This document shows, piece by piece, positions 1 through 10,983 of a stretch of 64,000 nt of DNA. Each line of letters begins with the position of its first letter. The stretch's first letter is position 1. The stretch spans positions 10,881,001 to 10,945,000 of the forward strand of contig JAVTVX010000034.1 in NCBI GenBank assembly GCA_033439265.1. The letters are read 5' to 3'. Origin of the DNA: Dillenia suffruticosa (taxonomy: Eukaryota > Streptophyta > Magnoliopsida > Dilleniales > Dilleniaceae). Below the pieces are notes generated by a model. That model was not told where the DNA came from. It saw only the letters and a program-made list of their open reading frames with translations, and searched no databases. Made by a program: the position numbers and the translations under genes.

Positions 1-52
1 CATAGCTCAAGAAAACATATTTCTTAGCCTTTTTGTCTACCTTATTTTTGAA

Positions 53-361
53 TTACTTAGGGATATGAATATAACAAATAGAGCGAATGACTTTTAAATA
101 AAAGACATCAGGTTTTCTATTGAGGAGGATTTCTAAAGGAGATTTTCCTTTCAAGGTTTCTATAGGAATTAGATTCATAAGATGTGCATTTATTTTTACA
201 GTTTCATCCCAATAAATATTGGGAACACTAGCATGAAACAATAAAGTCCTAGCAGCTTCTAAGATATGCCTATTTTTCCTCTTTGCTACTTCGTTGTGGA
301 GTGTATACACATGATTTTTGATATATAATACCTCTTTCTTGAGGAAATTCCTTGAAAACAT
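53..361 (-). pseudogene. copia integrase core, C-terminal half (fragment)
   Basis: The 102-codon minus-strand stretch carries the copia integrase segment around the third catalytic acidic residue. It includes the 'HNEVAKRKNRHILEAARTL' pattern, in which the position usually filled by the catalytic Glu before the Arg-Asn-Arg motif is Lys. It continues into the 'KGKSPLEILLNRKP' segment typical of the integrase/RT linker. It is separated from the upstream integrase part (477-821) by broken frame. Substitution of the Glu means this copy could not integrate. Confidence 0.8.
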
Positions 362-476
362 TGCTAGTATATTCCCCCTTAATGGTCGGTCCTAAACATT
401 TTAATGTTTGTATTGTATTATTTGGTTATATATCTATAATAGCACTTAAAGACTTCAAATGCTTTTTCTTTAGTTT

Positions 477-821
477 TTAAAATAATATCCATGTATATCT
501 AGTGATGTGATAAGTGATAAAATACTTAAAACCATAGCTAGGGGTAATAAGAGAAGTCTGCAAATCAGAATGTACTAATTCAAAAGGATTTTTATATTCA
601 ATTTTGGAGATTGGATAGTACATTCTAGTTTCTTTTCCTAGTATACAATCATTACAATACCTATCTTCTAGTTTTAAATAAGGAAATAAGCGCCTTAAAG
701 CTTGCTTTCCTAGATGACCAAGCCTTGTATGCCATAGGGAAATATTGTTGCGTTGTGTAGCGAAGGCATGGTTCTTTTCGTCTAAAAAAATATAAGTTGT
801 TCCTCCGAAGTTTCTTGCCAA
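477..821 (-). pseudogene. copia GAG-pre-integrase domain and integrase N-terminus (fragment)
   Basis: The minus strand encodes a copia pre-integrase zinc region: 'WHTRLGHLGKQ' supplies the two His and 'CNDCILGK' the two Cys of the HHCC finger. It is followed by 'ELVHSDLQ', which holds the first catalytic Asp of the integrase core, and 'YFITYHITRYTWI'. The frame then breaks before the part at 53-361. The domain order matches known copia polyproteins. Confidence 0.85.
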
Positions 822-1490
822 TCAAATGATTTGACTTATGATCCTGAAAAACAACTTAGTTAGGATCAAATATTACTTTACAATCTTGGTTTTTAGTGAC
901 TTGACTAATGGATGTTAGATTTGAGTCAAATTTTGGAACATATAAGGTATTGATGGTTTTTCCTAGGAGTTCTACTTCACCTAGAGTTTTACTTCTAGAA
1001 AATCCCCATTAGCAAGTTTTTTGTTGAGAAGGGCTTTAAATTTCTTTACTTTATGTTTATCCTTGACCATATTATCTGCTCGAGAATCTAAAATCCAATC
1101 CTTAGAACTTACAGAATTTAAAAAGTTTGGTTCAGAATTGTTCCCTTAAGGAAGAGTCACATGCTTTAGAAGCTTGTCCAATTTTTTTGCAAGAGCTGTA
1201 ATCCGTAAGGAATCAAATGTGGCATTGTAAGCTTGGGAGTGCTGCTGCTTAGACTTTTTCCTCATAGATTTGGGCATCAAATGAGAGCGAAGAAACCGGC
1301 ATTTGCCTTTCTTGTGTCTGGGTTTCTCACAATGCGAATAGATCTCCTTCCTTTTTGGCTACTGGATGTCGTAAAAATTTAGAGACCTCATGACAGTGTC
1401 CCTCCATGAATTGTAATTTGTTAAGAAGAGTGGAAGAAAACAATTGGGTATTTTTTTTAGCAAGTGGATCACCCGATCCGGAGGATGGGA
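822..1490 (-). pseudogene. copia-3 gag/protease remnant
   Basis: There is no long open frame, but on the minus strand around 1270-1340 a zinc-knuckle-like 'HCEKPRHKKGKC' can be read. It is followed by a basic Ser/Gln-rich stretch like the gag-to-protease linker of copia elements. Several stops and frame changes interrupt it, and the stretch is shorter than intact gag plus protease. The assignment rests on position between primer site and pre-integrase domain plus the knuckle-like motif. Confidence 0.5.
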
Positions 1491-1500
1491 TCGAACTTTA

Positions 1501-1511
1501 CTTTGATACCA
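1501..1511 (-). other. primer-binding site of copia-3 (initiator tRNA-Met type)
   Basis: On the minus strand this reads TGGTATCAAAG, one mismatch from the usual plant copia site complementary to the 3' end of initiator tRNA-Met. It lies 3 bases inside the proposed LTR end, as expected. Confidence 0.75.
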
Positions 1512-1514
1512 TAA

Positions 1515-2281
1515 TGAAAATTTGAATGAAATATGGGTAGAAAATTATTGCTCAAAAGAGGTATCTATTGATCAAGAAACATTGTTAAAAGATACAAGAG
1601 ACTTCTCATAAGTTGTGGTAACCCGACTTCTCATAAGTTGTTCATAGATTGATGCTATACAAAAGCCCCCTATTTATAACTCAAGACTTCAAACTAGCTG
1701 TTGGGTTTATAGCTGTTGGAAAGTACTTGCACTTTCCAATGGTTACTTTTCATCGGGTAGATTTGAATTCCTAGGCAGCAAACTGCCCAGTTTGCCCTTG
1801 CTTGATTGGGCTCCGATTTGGGCTGAGAATGAGACTTCTTTGGATGGACTTTAGGCTTTCAAATTAGGCTTAAATGATATTTCTTGGGCTGGTTCTTCAG
1901 TACTTATATTCTCCCCAATTTTGGTCCAATATTCAGAAACTTTTTTGGCCACTATATTAAGGCCAGTCTATAAGTAATTTGCTTGTTGAGGCAACACATT
2001 TTGGGTTCTAACTTGATAGGTTTGATTTGGTGATATGGAGGAGTTGGTTAACGTCTTGATAGGTTTGATGATCATTCCTTTTAACACACTTGGTTCATGT
2101 ACAGAAGTTGCACTCAAAATTTGTTTCATTCTTCATGTGGTAAATCTACTATCCAACTTCAGTACCAAAAAAAATCTACCATCCAACTTTGGTGAATTTC
2201 CCAAACTCACAGCGGAATGACTCCATGAAATATAACTATGATTTTTCTGGTTCATATACTGACCAGCAACTCAACTTTTCA
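1515..2281 (-). repeat. 5' LTR of copia-3 (boundaries tentative)
   Basis: The inner boundary is set by the primer site. On the plus strand the segment starts TGAAAA and ends TTTTCA, a 6-bp terminal inverted repeat. Inside it, 1671-1678 read on the minus strand is TATAAATA, a good TATA box pointing into the element. The second LTR lies outside the window, so length (767 bp) and outer end cannot be confirmed by comparison. Confidence 0.5.
1671..1678 (-). promoter_or_regulatory. TATA box of the copia-3 LTR promoter
   Basis: The minus strand reads TATAAATA about 160 bp upstream of the primer-binding site. This placement fits an LTR promoter with transcription starting near 1640. It is a sequence match only. 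Confidence 0.5.
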
Positions 2282-2780
2282 CGTTCTCTAATTATTTTGC
2301 CCTTTAAAACTTGATGGCATATAGCCCAAATTGTGTAAAGCCCAGACTTGTCAAGCCCACGGCTCCTCAACAGTGCTCGTCAATACTTGCTGACTACTCT
2401 TTTGATAGCCAACTGTTTGGCACCTGAACTGGGCAGTACCACAGATTTTCTTGGTACTAGGTGTAAATTGCTTGATTTGGTAAGGAGATATTCACTTTTC
2501 CTAAAAGGATAAAGAGAATCTTACATAACTGAAAGATATCTACAAACCGAAGCTGATGAAGAAAAAAATTGCTATGACGATCTGAACTTCTCAAACAGGT
2601 AACATTTTGTAATTTTTAAGAATTCTATGATCTGATTTCCTAAAATCTCGTGACACTCTCATAAGAAAACTAAGGTTTAATCACGTCGCATGCACACGAT
2701 TCTCACAAACGAAAGTTATATAAGTTTTAATGCATTTATCGCCCAAGTAAGTCCTCTCGACCTACACATAGTACACAAAA

Positions 2781-3006
2781 TATATAGAGCTTTCGCTTTC
2801 TCCTACTTTCTTGGTATATTTTCATTCTTTTCGAAAATTGCTCTCTAAGTTGAACGTCGGAACCTCCCTGCTGGAACACCCTCCGATGGGTTTTTTACAG
2901 GACTTTTTGATCGAAATCACTATACTATCAAGCCATCCCATTCGAGTTAGCAGAGCCATTATTTGTGAAGCTAAACCCGCTCCAACAGATTGGCATCATC
3001 TGTGAA
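2781..3006 (+). promoter_or_regulatory. gypsy-1 5' LTR end: TATA box, LTR terminus and primer-binding site
   Basis: TATATAG at 2781-2787 is followed about 200 bp later by an LTR-like CA terminus (2986-2987) and, two bases on, by TTGGCATCATCTGTGAA (2990-3006). That resembles the TTGGTGCCGTCTGTGG primer site seen in many plant gypsy elements. The start of the LTR could not be fixed. Confidence 0.55.
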
Positions 3007-3140
3007 AATAGAATGATTTCCCAACCAAATTATCCATTATTACCATTTTCTTCTCTCTATCTTCGTAGATCAAGGACCGGATCTCGACATCCTCTTCTGG
3101 GATGCCTTTTAGCATATGGATTTTATCATATCTCAACAAT

Positions 3141-3419
3141 CCTCCAATCATCCCATTAGAGGGCTCGCTAGCAGAAGGCCTTATCTCGCTCATTGTATCA
3201 CTAGAAACGTCTTCTCATCATGCTACTACTAGAACCACTTTTTATGTGGTAAAACATTCTGTCCCCTACAATGTCATCCTGGGTCGTCCTAGCCTAGACG
3301 GTCTCGAAACACTACCAAATACTGGACACATGAAAGTTAAATACAAAATGCTCTTGGGGATTGCGATACTTCAAGACGACTCCGATCAATTAACTATCCC
3401 CATAATAGAAGAAGAATGA
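3141..3419 (+). pseudogene. gypsy-1 aspartic protease, C-terminal part
   Basis: The frame reads '...TTFYVVKHSVPYNVILGRPSL...', the retropepsin C-terminal signature of plant Ty3/gypsy elements (F-V-V-...-Y-N-x-I-L-G-R-P), followed by the 'HMKVKY' stretch before RT. The N-terminal half with the catalytic Asp is absent: sequence directly upstream is primer-site leader, so a deletion joins the leader to mid-protease. Confidence 0.75.
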
Positions 3420-3469
3420 GAAATCTTAGTAGTAGACACCATGGAACTTAGAGACGACACTGAGCAGCA

Positions 3470-4254
3470 ATGGAACCGCAACCTGGAGAAGAGGTTATTG
3501 AAGTTTCCATCATTGACACAACTGGTCAAACCTTCAGGTCAGTGCCTACTTATCGACATCCCTTCAAAAGACAATTATGGATTGTTTGCGATGCAATACT
3601 AGAGTCTTCACGTGATCTCCCGAAAGATAAGTCAGGCATTCATCCCTCGGTCATAGTTCACAAGTTGACTGTAGATGCTAATCGCAAGCTCATCAAGCAA
3701 AAGAAAAGGGTATTCGCACTAGAATACCAATGTACGATACAAGAAGAGATTCAAAAGTTTTTAACAAAAGGATTCATCTGAAAGGTAAAACACCCCAAGT
3801 GGCTAATCAATGTACTCATGATGACAAAAGTAAATGGAAATAAGAGAATGTGCGTAGATTTCATCGAACTCAATAAAATGTGTCCAAATGATAGTTATCC
3901 ACTCTCCAACATTGATCAACTGGTCAACAATTCATCTAGTCACTAGATTGTGAGTTTTATGAACGTATACTTTGGTTACAACCAAATACATATGGCCCCC
4001 AAAGATAAGAAAAAACCAGTTGCATTACGGAGTTTGGTACCTATTGTTATAAAGTCATGTCATTCGGTCTCAAAAATGTCGGGACAATCTTTCAACGCCT
4101 GGTCAACAAGGTCTTCAGTGAACAACTTAGTAGAAACATGGAGGTCTGTGTCGACGACATACTTGCCAAAAGCTCAAATGCTGACAAGCACGTTACGGAT
4201 CTAGAAGAGACATTTCAAACACTAAAACGATACAACATGATACTGAACCCGTGA
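3470..4254 (+). pseudogene. gypsy-1 reverse transcriptase
   Basis: Pieces of RT can be followed across frame changes: 'GIHPSVIVHKL' and 'EIQKFLTKGFI' of the RT N-terminus; 'NGNKRMCVDFIELNK' with 'CPNDSYPLSNID' (fingers/palm); 'YFGYNQIHM'; then 'MSFGLKNVGTIFQRLVNK' and 'MEVCVDDILAKS'. In the last, the first residue of the YVDD box is Cys. A stop at about 3779, a frameshift around 3945-4060 and a stop at 4252 break it. Confidence 0.85.
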
Positions 4255-5560
4255 AGTGCACCTTTGGAATCACATCTGGGAAATTCCTGGGCTTTTTAAT
4301 TACCCATCGGGGAATTAAGGCGAATTCGAAAAAAATTCAAGCCATACTAGATGTGACACCACGAGAATAGTGAAAGACATGCGATGCCTCACGGGCAAAA
4401 TTGTACCCCTGAACCGATTCATGTCGAAAGTGGAGGAAAAGTATAAACGCTTCTACAATGTCCTGATGAAATCTCAGAAGTTTGCATGGACGCCTGAGTG
4501 CCAAGCGACATTCAAAAGGCTCTCATGTCGCCCCTATTCCTCTCTCGACTGGTCGCTGGTGAGAAACTATACCTTTACCTTTTTATTTCTGATCATGTAC
4601 TCTGCTCTGTCTCTGTGAGACAGGAATTTATCGTACAAAAGACAGTATACTATATTAGCCACATACTCTATGAGTTCGAGGTGAACTATAGACCCATCGA
4701 GAAAATAGCTTTTGTCTTGATCATTATCGCCAGGTGTCTCCGACTTTACTTCCAAGCCCATACCATCATGGTGCTGACCAATCAGCTCTTGAAGCATATT
4801 TCATAGAAAAGGGATACCTCAAGTTGACTCATCAAGTGGAGTATCAAATTAGCCGAATTCGAAAATATTAGCCAAAACAGGCTATCAAAGGGTCAACCCC
4901 TCGCAAACTTTACCCTCGAGTGCATATTCTTGACGTCTATCGAGCAACCCTTTGCTAATAACAAAGAAGAACGCTTGCAACCTGAATGGACCCTCCATGT
5001 CGACGAGTTGTCCAATTTTTCAGGAAGCAAAGGCAGACTTATCTTAGTAGGGATAAATAATTTTAAAGTTGAATATACCCTCTGTTTTGACTTTTGAGCC
5101 ACTAACAAGCAAGTCATATACAACCTTCTAACCGAGTTGTGGATCACGGCATCATTAGAGGTCCGAGGCATACAGGTTTTCACCGATAGCCAATTGGTCG
5201 TTAAGCAGATCAAGAGGGTCTACGATACCAAGGATTCGACGATGGTGAAATACCTATCCAAGATACATCAAATAATAGACAAATTCGACAAAGTGGATAT
5301 ACAACAAATCTTTCGGTCTGAGAATACACGAGCAGATACGCTCTCGAAATTAACCAAATCTGGTTCAGTGACAACCAGCCGCATCGTATAGAGAACCTAC
5401 CATACCCTAGCATCGAAGAGCCTAAACAGATCTTGTCGGTAAACAGTTCATCAAATTGGAAAGATCCCATAGAAGCCTACCTGAAGTATGAGCAACTGCT
5501 GAACTCACCCTCCGAAACTAACAAGTTGAGGCATCCTAGAAGCCTACCTATTCTAGCTAT
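4255..5560 (+). pseudogene. gypsy-1 RNase H region and start of the integrase linker
   Basis: After RT, the connection 'GFLITHRGIKANSKKIQAI' is readable, then the tether RNase H ('VYYISHILYEFEVNYRPIEK', 'LRLYFQAHTIMVLTNQ' near 4640-4800). A second RNase H follows near 5137-5391 ('GIQVFTDSQLVVKQIK', 'RADTLSKL'). Two RNase H-like modules are a feature of the Tat lineage. The frame then enters a linker ('IEAYLKYEQLL') that normally precedes integrase, but integrase is absent. Confidence 0.8.
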
Positions 5561-5666
5561 ATGCAAAGTTTGAGAGTGAGGACAAATCGATAAGTCTGGA
5601 AAATTCCATATATTTCCTTGGACATTTTAATGTCTCCTCTTATCGGACCTATAAGTGACAGTTTTT

Positions 5667-5760
5667 TAGGGGGACAATGATTCATACCGGAGAAACAGTT
5701 TTCTCAACCCTTGGTGTAGCTTACCAAGAGTCCCCTCCCTAGCAAGTGGTATATTTTATT
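5667..5760 (+). repeat. gypsy-1 polypurine tract and possible 3' LTR start
   Basis: AGGGGGA at 5668-5674 followed by TG at 5678 looks like a polypurine tract abutting a 3' LTR. It sits about 100 bp after the last recognisable pol linker. The following sequence does not visibly match the 5' LTR tail, so the 3' LTR is either truncated or this boundary is fortuitous. Confidence 0.35.
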
Positions 5761-7220
5761 ACTAGTTAATAAAATTTCTTCTTGCATTTCAATCATTCAA
5801 ATTGCATACAAATTATATAACTCAATCTGTCTATACTCGATTATCTCACGACAAACATATTTCCACATTCCGAGAGTTGGCTAATGCTCTTGAATTGTTG
5901 AGTCCAAGCGCACGCCGCACATGTATAGATTGTTGAAAAATTTAGGCCGTCACACAAAGCATGCTTTCAACTATGAAGAGATATATAGCTTGGCATATTA
6001 GCTTCTAAAATGCTAAGCACTTGGAAGAGTAATCCTAAAAAATCTTAACCAAAAAAAATAAAAAACACGCACACATACACGATATGCAATTTATATAGCA
6101 AGTATAATTTAACAGAAAATGCCTGTGTCTCCTTATATCCCATGGCCGTTGGGGGGGGGGGAGGGCAAAAACTTGAAAATCTAAAAAATTTGCCCGGCCC
6201 TCGCTTGAAATATATAACTCAATTAGAGATAGAATCACAGGGTAGAAATTGACTAAAACTTATAGACCAGACTTGAGCTTAAAAAAAAGGGAAAAAAAAG
6301 AAGAAAGGAAAATGACAGAACCAACCCAACCACTATATTGCATTTTAGGTAATTTTCAAGCCTTTCAAACAAAGAAAACTACAATAATTATGTATTATCG
6401 GAAATAAGTAAATTATGCATTATCGTAAATAAGTACAAAACAATAACGTGGCCCTGTCATTATTACCAAATTTTCTACCGTTGAAACAAGGAATTAAAAA
6501 TAATTACTAAGCATTTGTACAAGCGTGACAAAATTGGTCTCTCTCCATCCTATTTTGTCAATATTAAATGAATTTTAGTATGTACCAGATTGTGAATAAA
6601 AGCAATATTCATGATTGACTTCTACAAAACAAATCATATTAGAAATTCACATAACTTAATATCCCATTTTCATTTTGCACAAGGAAATCGGCCACATAAA
6701 AATTTCTAATCCATGCATCTTCGTAAATAATTCTCTTTGACAGGTCCTTGTTATACAACAATCTAGGTCTATCATGATTAAGTTACTAGGTGGAGTAGAC
6801 CGCACGTTGCATGGTGGAAAGTTGAAATTAGTTGTAAAAGATAAGTGATGTGCCCAATATTAAGAATTGTAATTGTATGTGTTTAAATAAAATATGTGGG
6901 TCACTCAAGCAAGCAGGCCACATCAACTCCAGCTGAGCAACGGGCAATCAGCTTCCATCAACCGGAGGACCACAAAATCCGAAATGGTATGTTCATGCTT
7001 ATAAATATAGTTAATTAATTAATAATAATTATAAACTATTATCATTACATGTGATTTTGACCTTAAAAGAAAAAGAACTTGTTCTTAAAAAAAAAAGGTG
7101 TCCTTCTCTTATCCTCTCTTTTTTTTTTTTTAGATTTCAAGCTTATTTTATGAATAACAAAAAATTCTGAAAAATATTCCATCTAAACCTTGTGAATGTG
7201 AACCAATATATATATATATA
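5761..7220. other. AT-rich intergenic sequence, no gene seen
   Basis: No conserved coding signature on either strand. It holds a G12 run near 6150-6161, a short imperfect tandem pair around 6388-6437, and T and A runs near 7090-7130. Short open frames here have no recognisable features. Confidence 0.6.
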
Positions 7221-7430
7221 TTTTTTTGGTACCGTGTTTTGGACACCGTCCAATATCCAGGGTTTTGACTCGACTAATTCAGACCGACCACTGCAGTGGC
7301 TCCTTTCGGAGGACGGGTCTCCTAACGGGAAATGCTCCATACACATGAGGGTCTGATACTCCCAGCGGGAGTCGAATCTCGGTCATGTCTAAAGGTACTC
7401 AACCCCACATCTAGCCAACCCACGTTGGTT
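7221..7430 (-). mobile_element. tRNA-derived SINE, full-length copy
   Basis: Read on the minus strand, it begins with a tRNA-like head (GTGGGTTGGCTAGATGTGG as A box, GATTCGACTCC as B box at about 7370-7380). It continues through a body with 'CCTCCGAAAGGAG' and ends with 'CACGGTACC' plus a poly-A tail (T7 at 7221-7227 on the plus strand). A second copy of its 3' half lies at 37904-38048. No clean target duplication was found. Confidence 0.75.
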
Positions 7431-7868
7431 TATTTACATCATTTGCTCTATTAGCAAGAGGAAAAAGGTTGGTTGGCATCTTTTTTTTGGCAGCTTCAGT
7501 CGACCAAAGCTATGCACTTTATATATTACATATGTTACACCATATATATATATATCTATATGTTACACCAAAAAGTAATATACTTCGAATTTTTTCTTTT
7601 TTATTTTTTTTTACTTCTCAAAAAGTAATAGACTTTGAATTTCTTTTTTTTTTTAATTTAACACACATGAAATAAATTAATAAGTTAATAGTTATGATTA
7701 TTATTATGTCTTGCTAATGTTGCTTTAGTCGACTAAAGCACCATCTTTCATCGACTAAAGCTCCCATGCATGATAGGGCATTCCGACAAATACCTCTAAG
7801 AACATTCGAAACTAAGGAGATAGTATGCATCTAGGAATACCAATGGTAGAAGTAAAACAAGACCACAC
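7431..7868. other. AT-rich intergenic sequence between the SINE and the kinase fragment
   Basis: It contains three similar short words (CGACTAAAGC and variants near 7498, 7729 and 7755) and T-rich runs, but no coding signature. This is the left border of the host-gene-fragment cluster. No transposon terminus could be proved here. Confidence 0.5.
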
Positions 7869-8770
7869 CTTTGATGTCTCTGTGAATTTTTCCTCCTGTA
7901 TGGAGATAATCAACCGCATGCAACAAGTCGCATAATATACAGGATATAGACATTTCATCCAATGGTGGACCTGATTGAATCTGACAAAGCAAAACTTACA
8001 TCAGGAACAGTCCCTTTTCCACCTTTGAACTGGAAAGAGACACAAGTGAAGAGAAACAAGTGCAGAATAGATGCACCTAGCTGTCTGATTTTTCAGGGGA
8101 GACATTAAATTCCCAGATACTTTTAATCCCTCCCGCTTTCCTACTTTTCCTATTTCCAGACCTATTTTTCTAAATACTGCCACTTTTTGAATTCTCTAAA
8201 TATATTTTAGTGTAAGAAAAATCAGCTTAGAAATAAGGCCTTTGACTGCAAAGCTGATAAAAATTTTATTGCACAAAGAAATTTCAGGAAAAAAAAAAAG
8301 CTTCTCAATTATATGGTCAAGTAATTAAACAATGGTGCAGTCTTATCGTGGTAAGATATTTCAGGAAATAAAGCTTCTCCATTGCATGGTCAAGTAATTA
8401 AATAATGGTAGAAAATATGCCATGAGCCATATGAAATGTTCCAGACATGTAGAAATACAGGCTTACAATTTCGCAAATTCCAAGAGTTAATGGGTAAAAA
8501 CAAATAGAAGTAACCAACCAGATCTGCAACAGAACCACCAGCCATGTACTCTATTATAATCCATAGTTTGGTTTGGTGAAGATAGTAGCCATAATACTCC
8601 GTGATGTATGGGGATTGACACTGTGATAGAACTGAAATTTCCTGGAGTAGAAAGGAATCAAATGAATATGTACACATGCATATATCGTTCTAATCATATA
8701 AGCTAACCAACAGTGTAGAGACATACCTTTTGGATGTCCTCAATTTCAACTCAAAGCACCATCCTATTTA
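7869..8770 (-). pseudogene. SIK1/MAP4K-like Ser/Thr kinase fragment (three exons)
   Basis: Three kinase exons read on the minus strand with splice-like borders. Exon A (8727 to about 8759) encodes 'VEIEDIQK' but has an in-frame TGA just before it. Exon B (8519-8641, exactly 41 codons) runs from 'EISVLSQCQSPYITEYYG' to 'AGGSVADL'. Exon C (7869-7980) runs from 'IQSGPPLDEMS' to 'GGKIHRDIK', the catalytic-loop start. They match the middle of the STE20/germinal-centre kinases that in plants include Arabidopsis SIK1. The glycine loop, catalytic Lys region, DFG motif and activation segment are all absent, so it cannot encode an active kinase. Introns are kept, so the copy was made from DNA, not mRNA. 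Confidence 0.85.
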
Positions 8771-9271
8771 CAATGGTTGGCAACTCCAGAAAATTGGATA
8801 GAGAAAAAATTGAATAATCCTAACATGTTGACAATTGAATATCAAAAGTAATTACAATCATTGCTATTACAGGATATAAAGAAGGGAAGCAAAAGTTAAT
8901 CTCATCCAAGCATTGGGAGGAAAAAAAGAAGGGCCATAGAGATCTAATGTGCATCTCTATTTGAGCTAAAATTTAACCAAGCAACACCATAGCAAAAATA
9001 AGAGACATCGGTTAGAAGCATAAAGAACAACCAACTGAAATCTCAGATGAGGGTATTATAACTTAAAAATGCTCCAAACTCATAATGATTCTAACACAAG
9101 CTTCACATGAATTGTGCTGCAAATGTGAGGCACACAATCAAAAAAAAGTTGGAAGTCAAGCAATCATCTACCTACTGAGTTAATGGAATATAGAAGGTAT
9201 AAGACATTGGTTACAACCATGTCTGGAACTAATTCAAGAGTAAAAAGAATAAAAAATGGAAAAAGTAAAAC

Positions 9272-10603
9272 CTTCGAATGCATGAGATTCTCAAGTTCGC
9301 AAATCTGCTTCCAGTAACCAATTGCTGCACTTGAAGCTTGATTTTGGGGAAGAAAATTTGGCAAGCAACACTGTATAAATAACAAAAAAAAAAAAAGAAC
9401 CACAGTCTGCACAATACAATGTTCAGATTCATAAGACAAGCCTTTAGCCTTCACAGGGGATGCAGTCAGTCCAAATATTCTTGGAAGTTCGGGTTTGTTA
9501 GCACGCAACTGCGGATGATAGAACTTCTGCATATTCTCTAAATGTCATCCAGTACTCTCCATTGTTGAAGATGAATATAAATATGAGAACAGACAGATTG
9601 CAATGTAGGATAGCACAAAAATAGGCAAACACGAAGAACAATCAAGTGGCATATCCATAAAAATCATGTTATTTCCACAACCGTAGTAAAGATGTTAGAG
9701 ATAATGCGCATAAAACTCACACTCATAATGCAGGCATACGGGTGCCTGCCCCTTGCATTATGGCATTCATCAAATATGAGAACCTTAATGAAATCCAGCT
9801 TCAAATAACAGCACCATAAAGCATTGAGCAGGATCACAGGTGTCACCACAAGTACCTATAAGAATGATGCCGCAGATCACTCGACGTCAATCATTTCTCA
9901 AAGACAAAAAATTGTTTGATGTAATTATACTACTGCTCTGGTAAAGTGTTAGAGGTAGGGATGGAACGGACAATAAACACAGAGAAATCACCCAAAAAAA
10001 AAAAAGAAATAGCCAAGGAAAGAGTAAGAGTTTTGCTAGTAAAACTATTACTCAAATCAAATTTTTTTTTTGAAGATCTTCGCTTGAAAGCTTCAAAAAT
10101 ATTCCATATACATTAATGTCACACAGAATACCATATTGATTTTCTCCACCGACTACAATCAACACAATTACAGATGAATATTGATTAAAAGTTATTAGAA
10201 AAGGGGAAAAACCCACAAAATGGGAAGATCAATTAGAAATGCTGACCTCATACTTATCCTGTTATTGCTTCCAAACATTAGCATCCCAAAATCAACACCT
10301 TCAAGTCCGCATGCTTTTTCAAAGCCTCAGATTTCTGAGTTCATAATCAAAAGTACAAAATTATAAAAATTTGAGAAAAACAACAAAAGAAGAAGTTTTA
10401 AGGTACTTGATTTTTCACTCACTTGAGTGACCAAAACAACAGTAGGGACTAAGAAGAGAGCAATGAAAGGTGAAGGCTTGCAGAGAAGATAAGCTTAACT
10501 CCTCAAAAGCATGATTGCAATCAGAGTCTTCCCCGAACCAGTTACTAAGAATACTATAGTGTTCTCATTGATCGCCTTCTCCTATGCCTCCACTTGATAA
10601 CTG
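9272..10603 (-). pseudogene. Dicer-like 3 (DCL3-like) helicase-region fragment, five exons
   Basis: Minus-strand exons follow the order of the N-terminal helicase of plant Dicer-like 3. D1 10423-10603 has Walker A 'VTGSGKTLIAIML' then 'KPSPFIALFLVPTVVLVTQ'. D2 10247-10334 has 'SEALKKHADLKV' and 'FWDANVWKQ'. D3 9721-9855 has 'VTPVILLNALW' and DECH box 'VLIFDECHNARG'. D4 about 9440-9535 has 'YHPQLRANKPELPRIFGLTASP'. D5 9272-9340 has 'YWKQICELENLMHSKV'. Breaks: in-frame TAG and TAA in D1; an in-frame TAA and a small deletion in D2. PAZ, RNase III and dsRNA-binding parts are absent. Intact DCL3 makes 24-nt siRNAs in the nucleus. Most introns keep GT/AG ends. Confidence 0.88.
9683..10211 (-). repeat. 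left arm of a 0.53-kb inverted repeat (Dicer-like exon D3 and its upstream intron)
   Basis: The reverse complement matches 15242-15767 over essentially its full length with about ten differences by eye (about 98%). The arm contains all of exon D3, the intron upstream of it and a few dozen bases of the downstream intron. The two arms point outwards around a 5.03-kb loop that holds the glutaredoxin-like gene. Confidence 0.9.
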
Positions 10604-10983
10604 TATGAATCCACATATTCTCTAATTGAGCAAAGGTACCCAAAATTTTTCCATTTAAAAAATTAAAATAGAGAGAGAGAGAGAGAGAGAGTTGTAAAAA
10701 GTGAGAGACCTTCGTGCGAAGTGCAGAGGTTCTACAGACTGTTGTTGGCTTTCTGACATTGTACCCATTTGAACAGGAAATTGGATTAAGAATCACAGAT
10801 TAAGCTAAAGAATTAGGGTTGCTGGCGATCGTGAAGAACAAAACACATACCATCATCGCAGAGATAATTCTAATTCTCGATAAGAACTCATTTGTGACAA
10901 ATTCCGTACGAATCACAGGCAAGAAACGGAAGTTATCATAATCAACCACAAAAACCTTAACTCAAGCAAAAGTAACAGTTTAC

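Larger units (their letters stand above)
1..1514 (-). mobile_element. Ty1/copia retrotransposon (copia-3), 5' internal part, runs off the left edge
   Basis: The minus strand reads, from right to left: a primer-binding site next to the LTR, a short gag remnant, the pre-integrase zinc region and the integrase core. This is the gag-PR-IN-RT order of Ty1/copia. RT and RNase H must lie left of base 1. The stretch from the primer site to the pre-integrase domain is only about 0.7 kb, too short for full gag plus protease, so an internal deletion is inferred. The reading frame is broken by stops and frameshifts, so this is a dead copy. Confidence 0.85.
2282..5760 (+). mobile_element. Ty3/gypsy retrotransposon (gypsy-1), internally deleted
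   Basis: In order on the plus strand: LTR-like sequence with a TATA box (2781-2787) ending CA at 2987; a primer site (2990-3006) of the plant gypsy type; a protease tail; RT; RNase H; the RNase H to integrase linker; and a purine tract (about 5667-5674) before a possible 3' LTR start at 5678. Gag, the catalytic part of protease and all of integrase are missing, and the remaining pol has many stops. Outer limits are approximate because no second matching LTR was found. Confidence 0.65.

Noticed and set aside
7826..7870. Possible Helitron 3' end (hairpin TACCATTGGTA followed by CTAG on the minus strand) at the left border of the gene-fragment cluster
   Set aside because: The hairpin is weak and the base after CTAG is A where a Helitron would need T; no TC 5' terminus could be matched on the other side.
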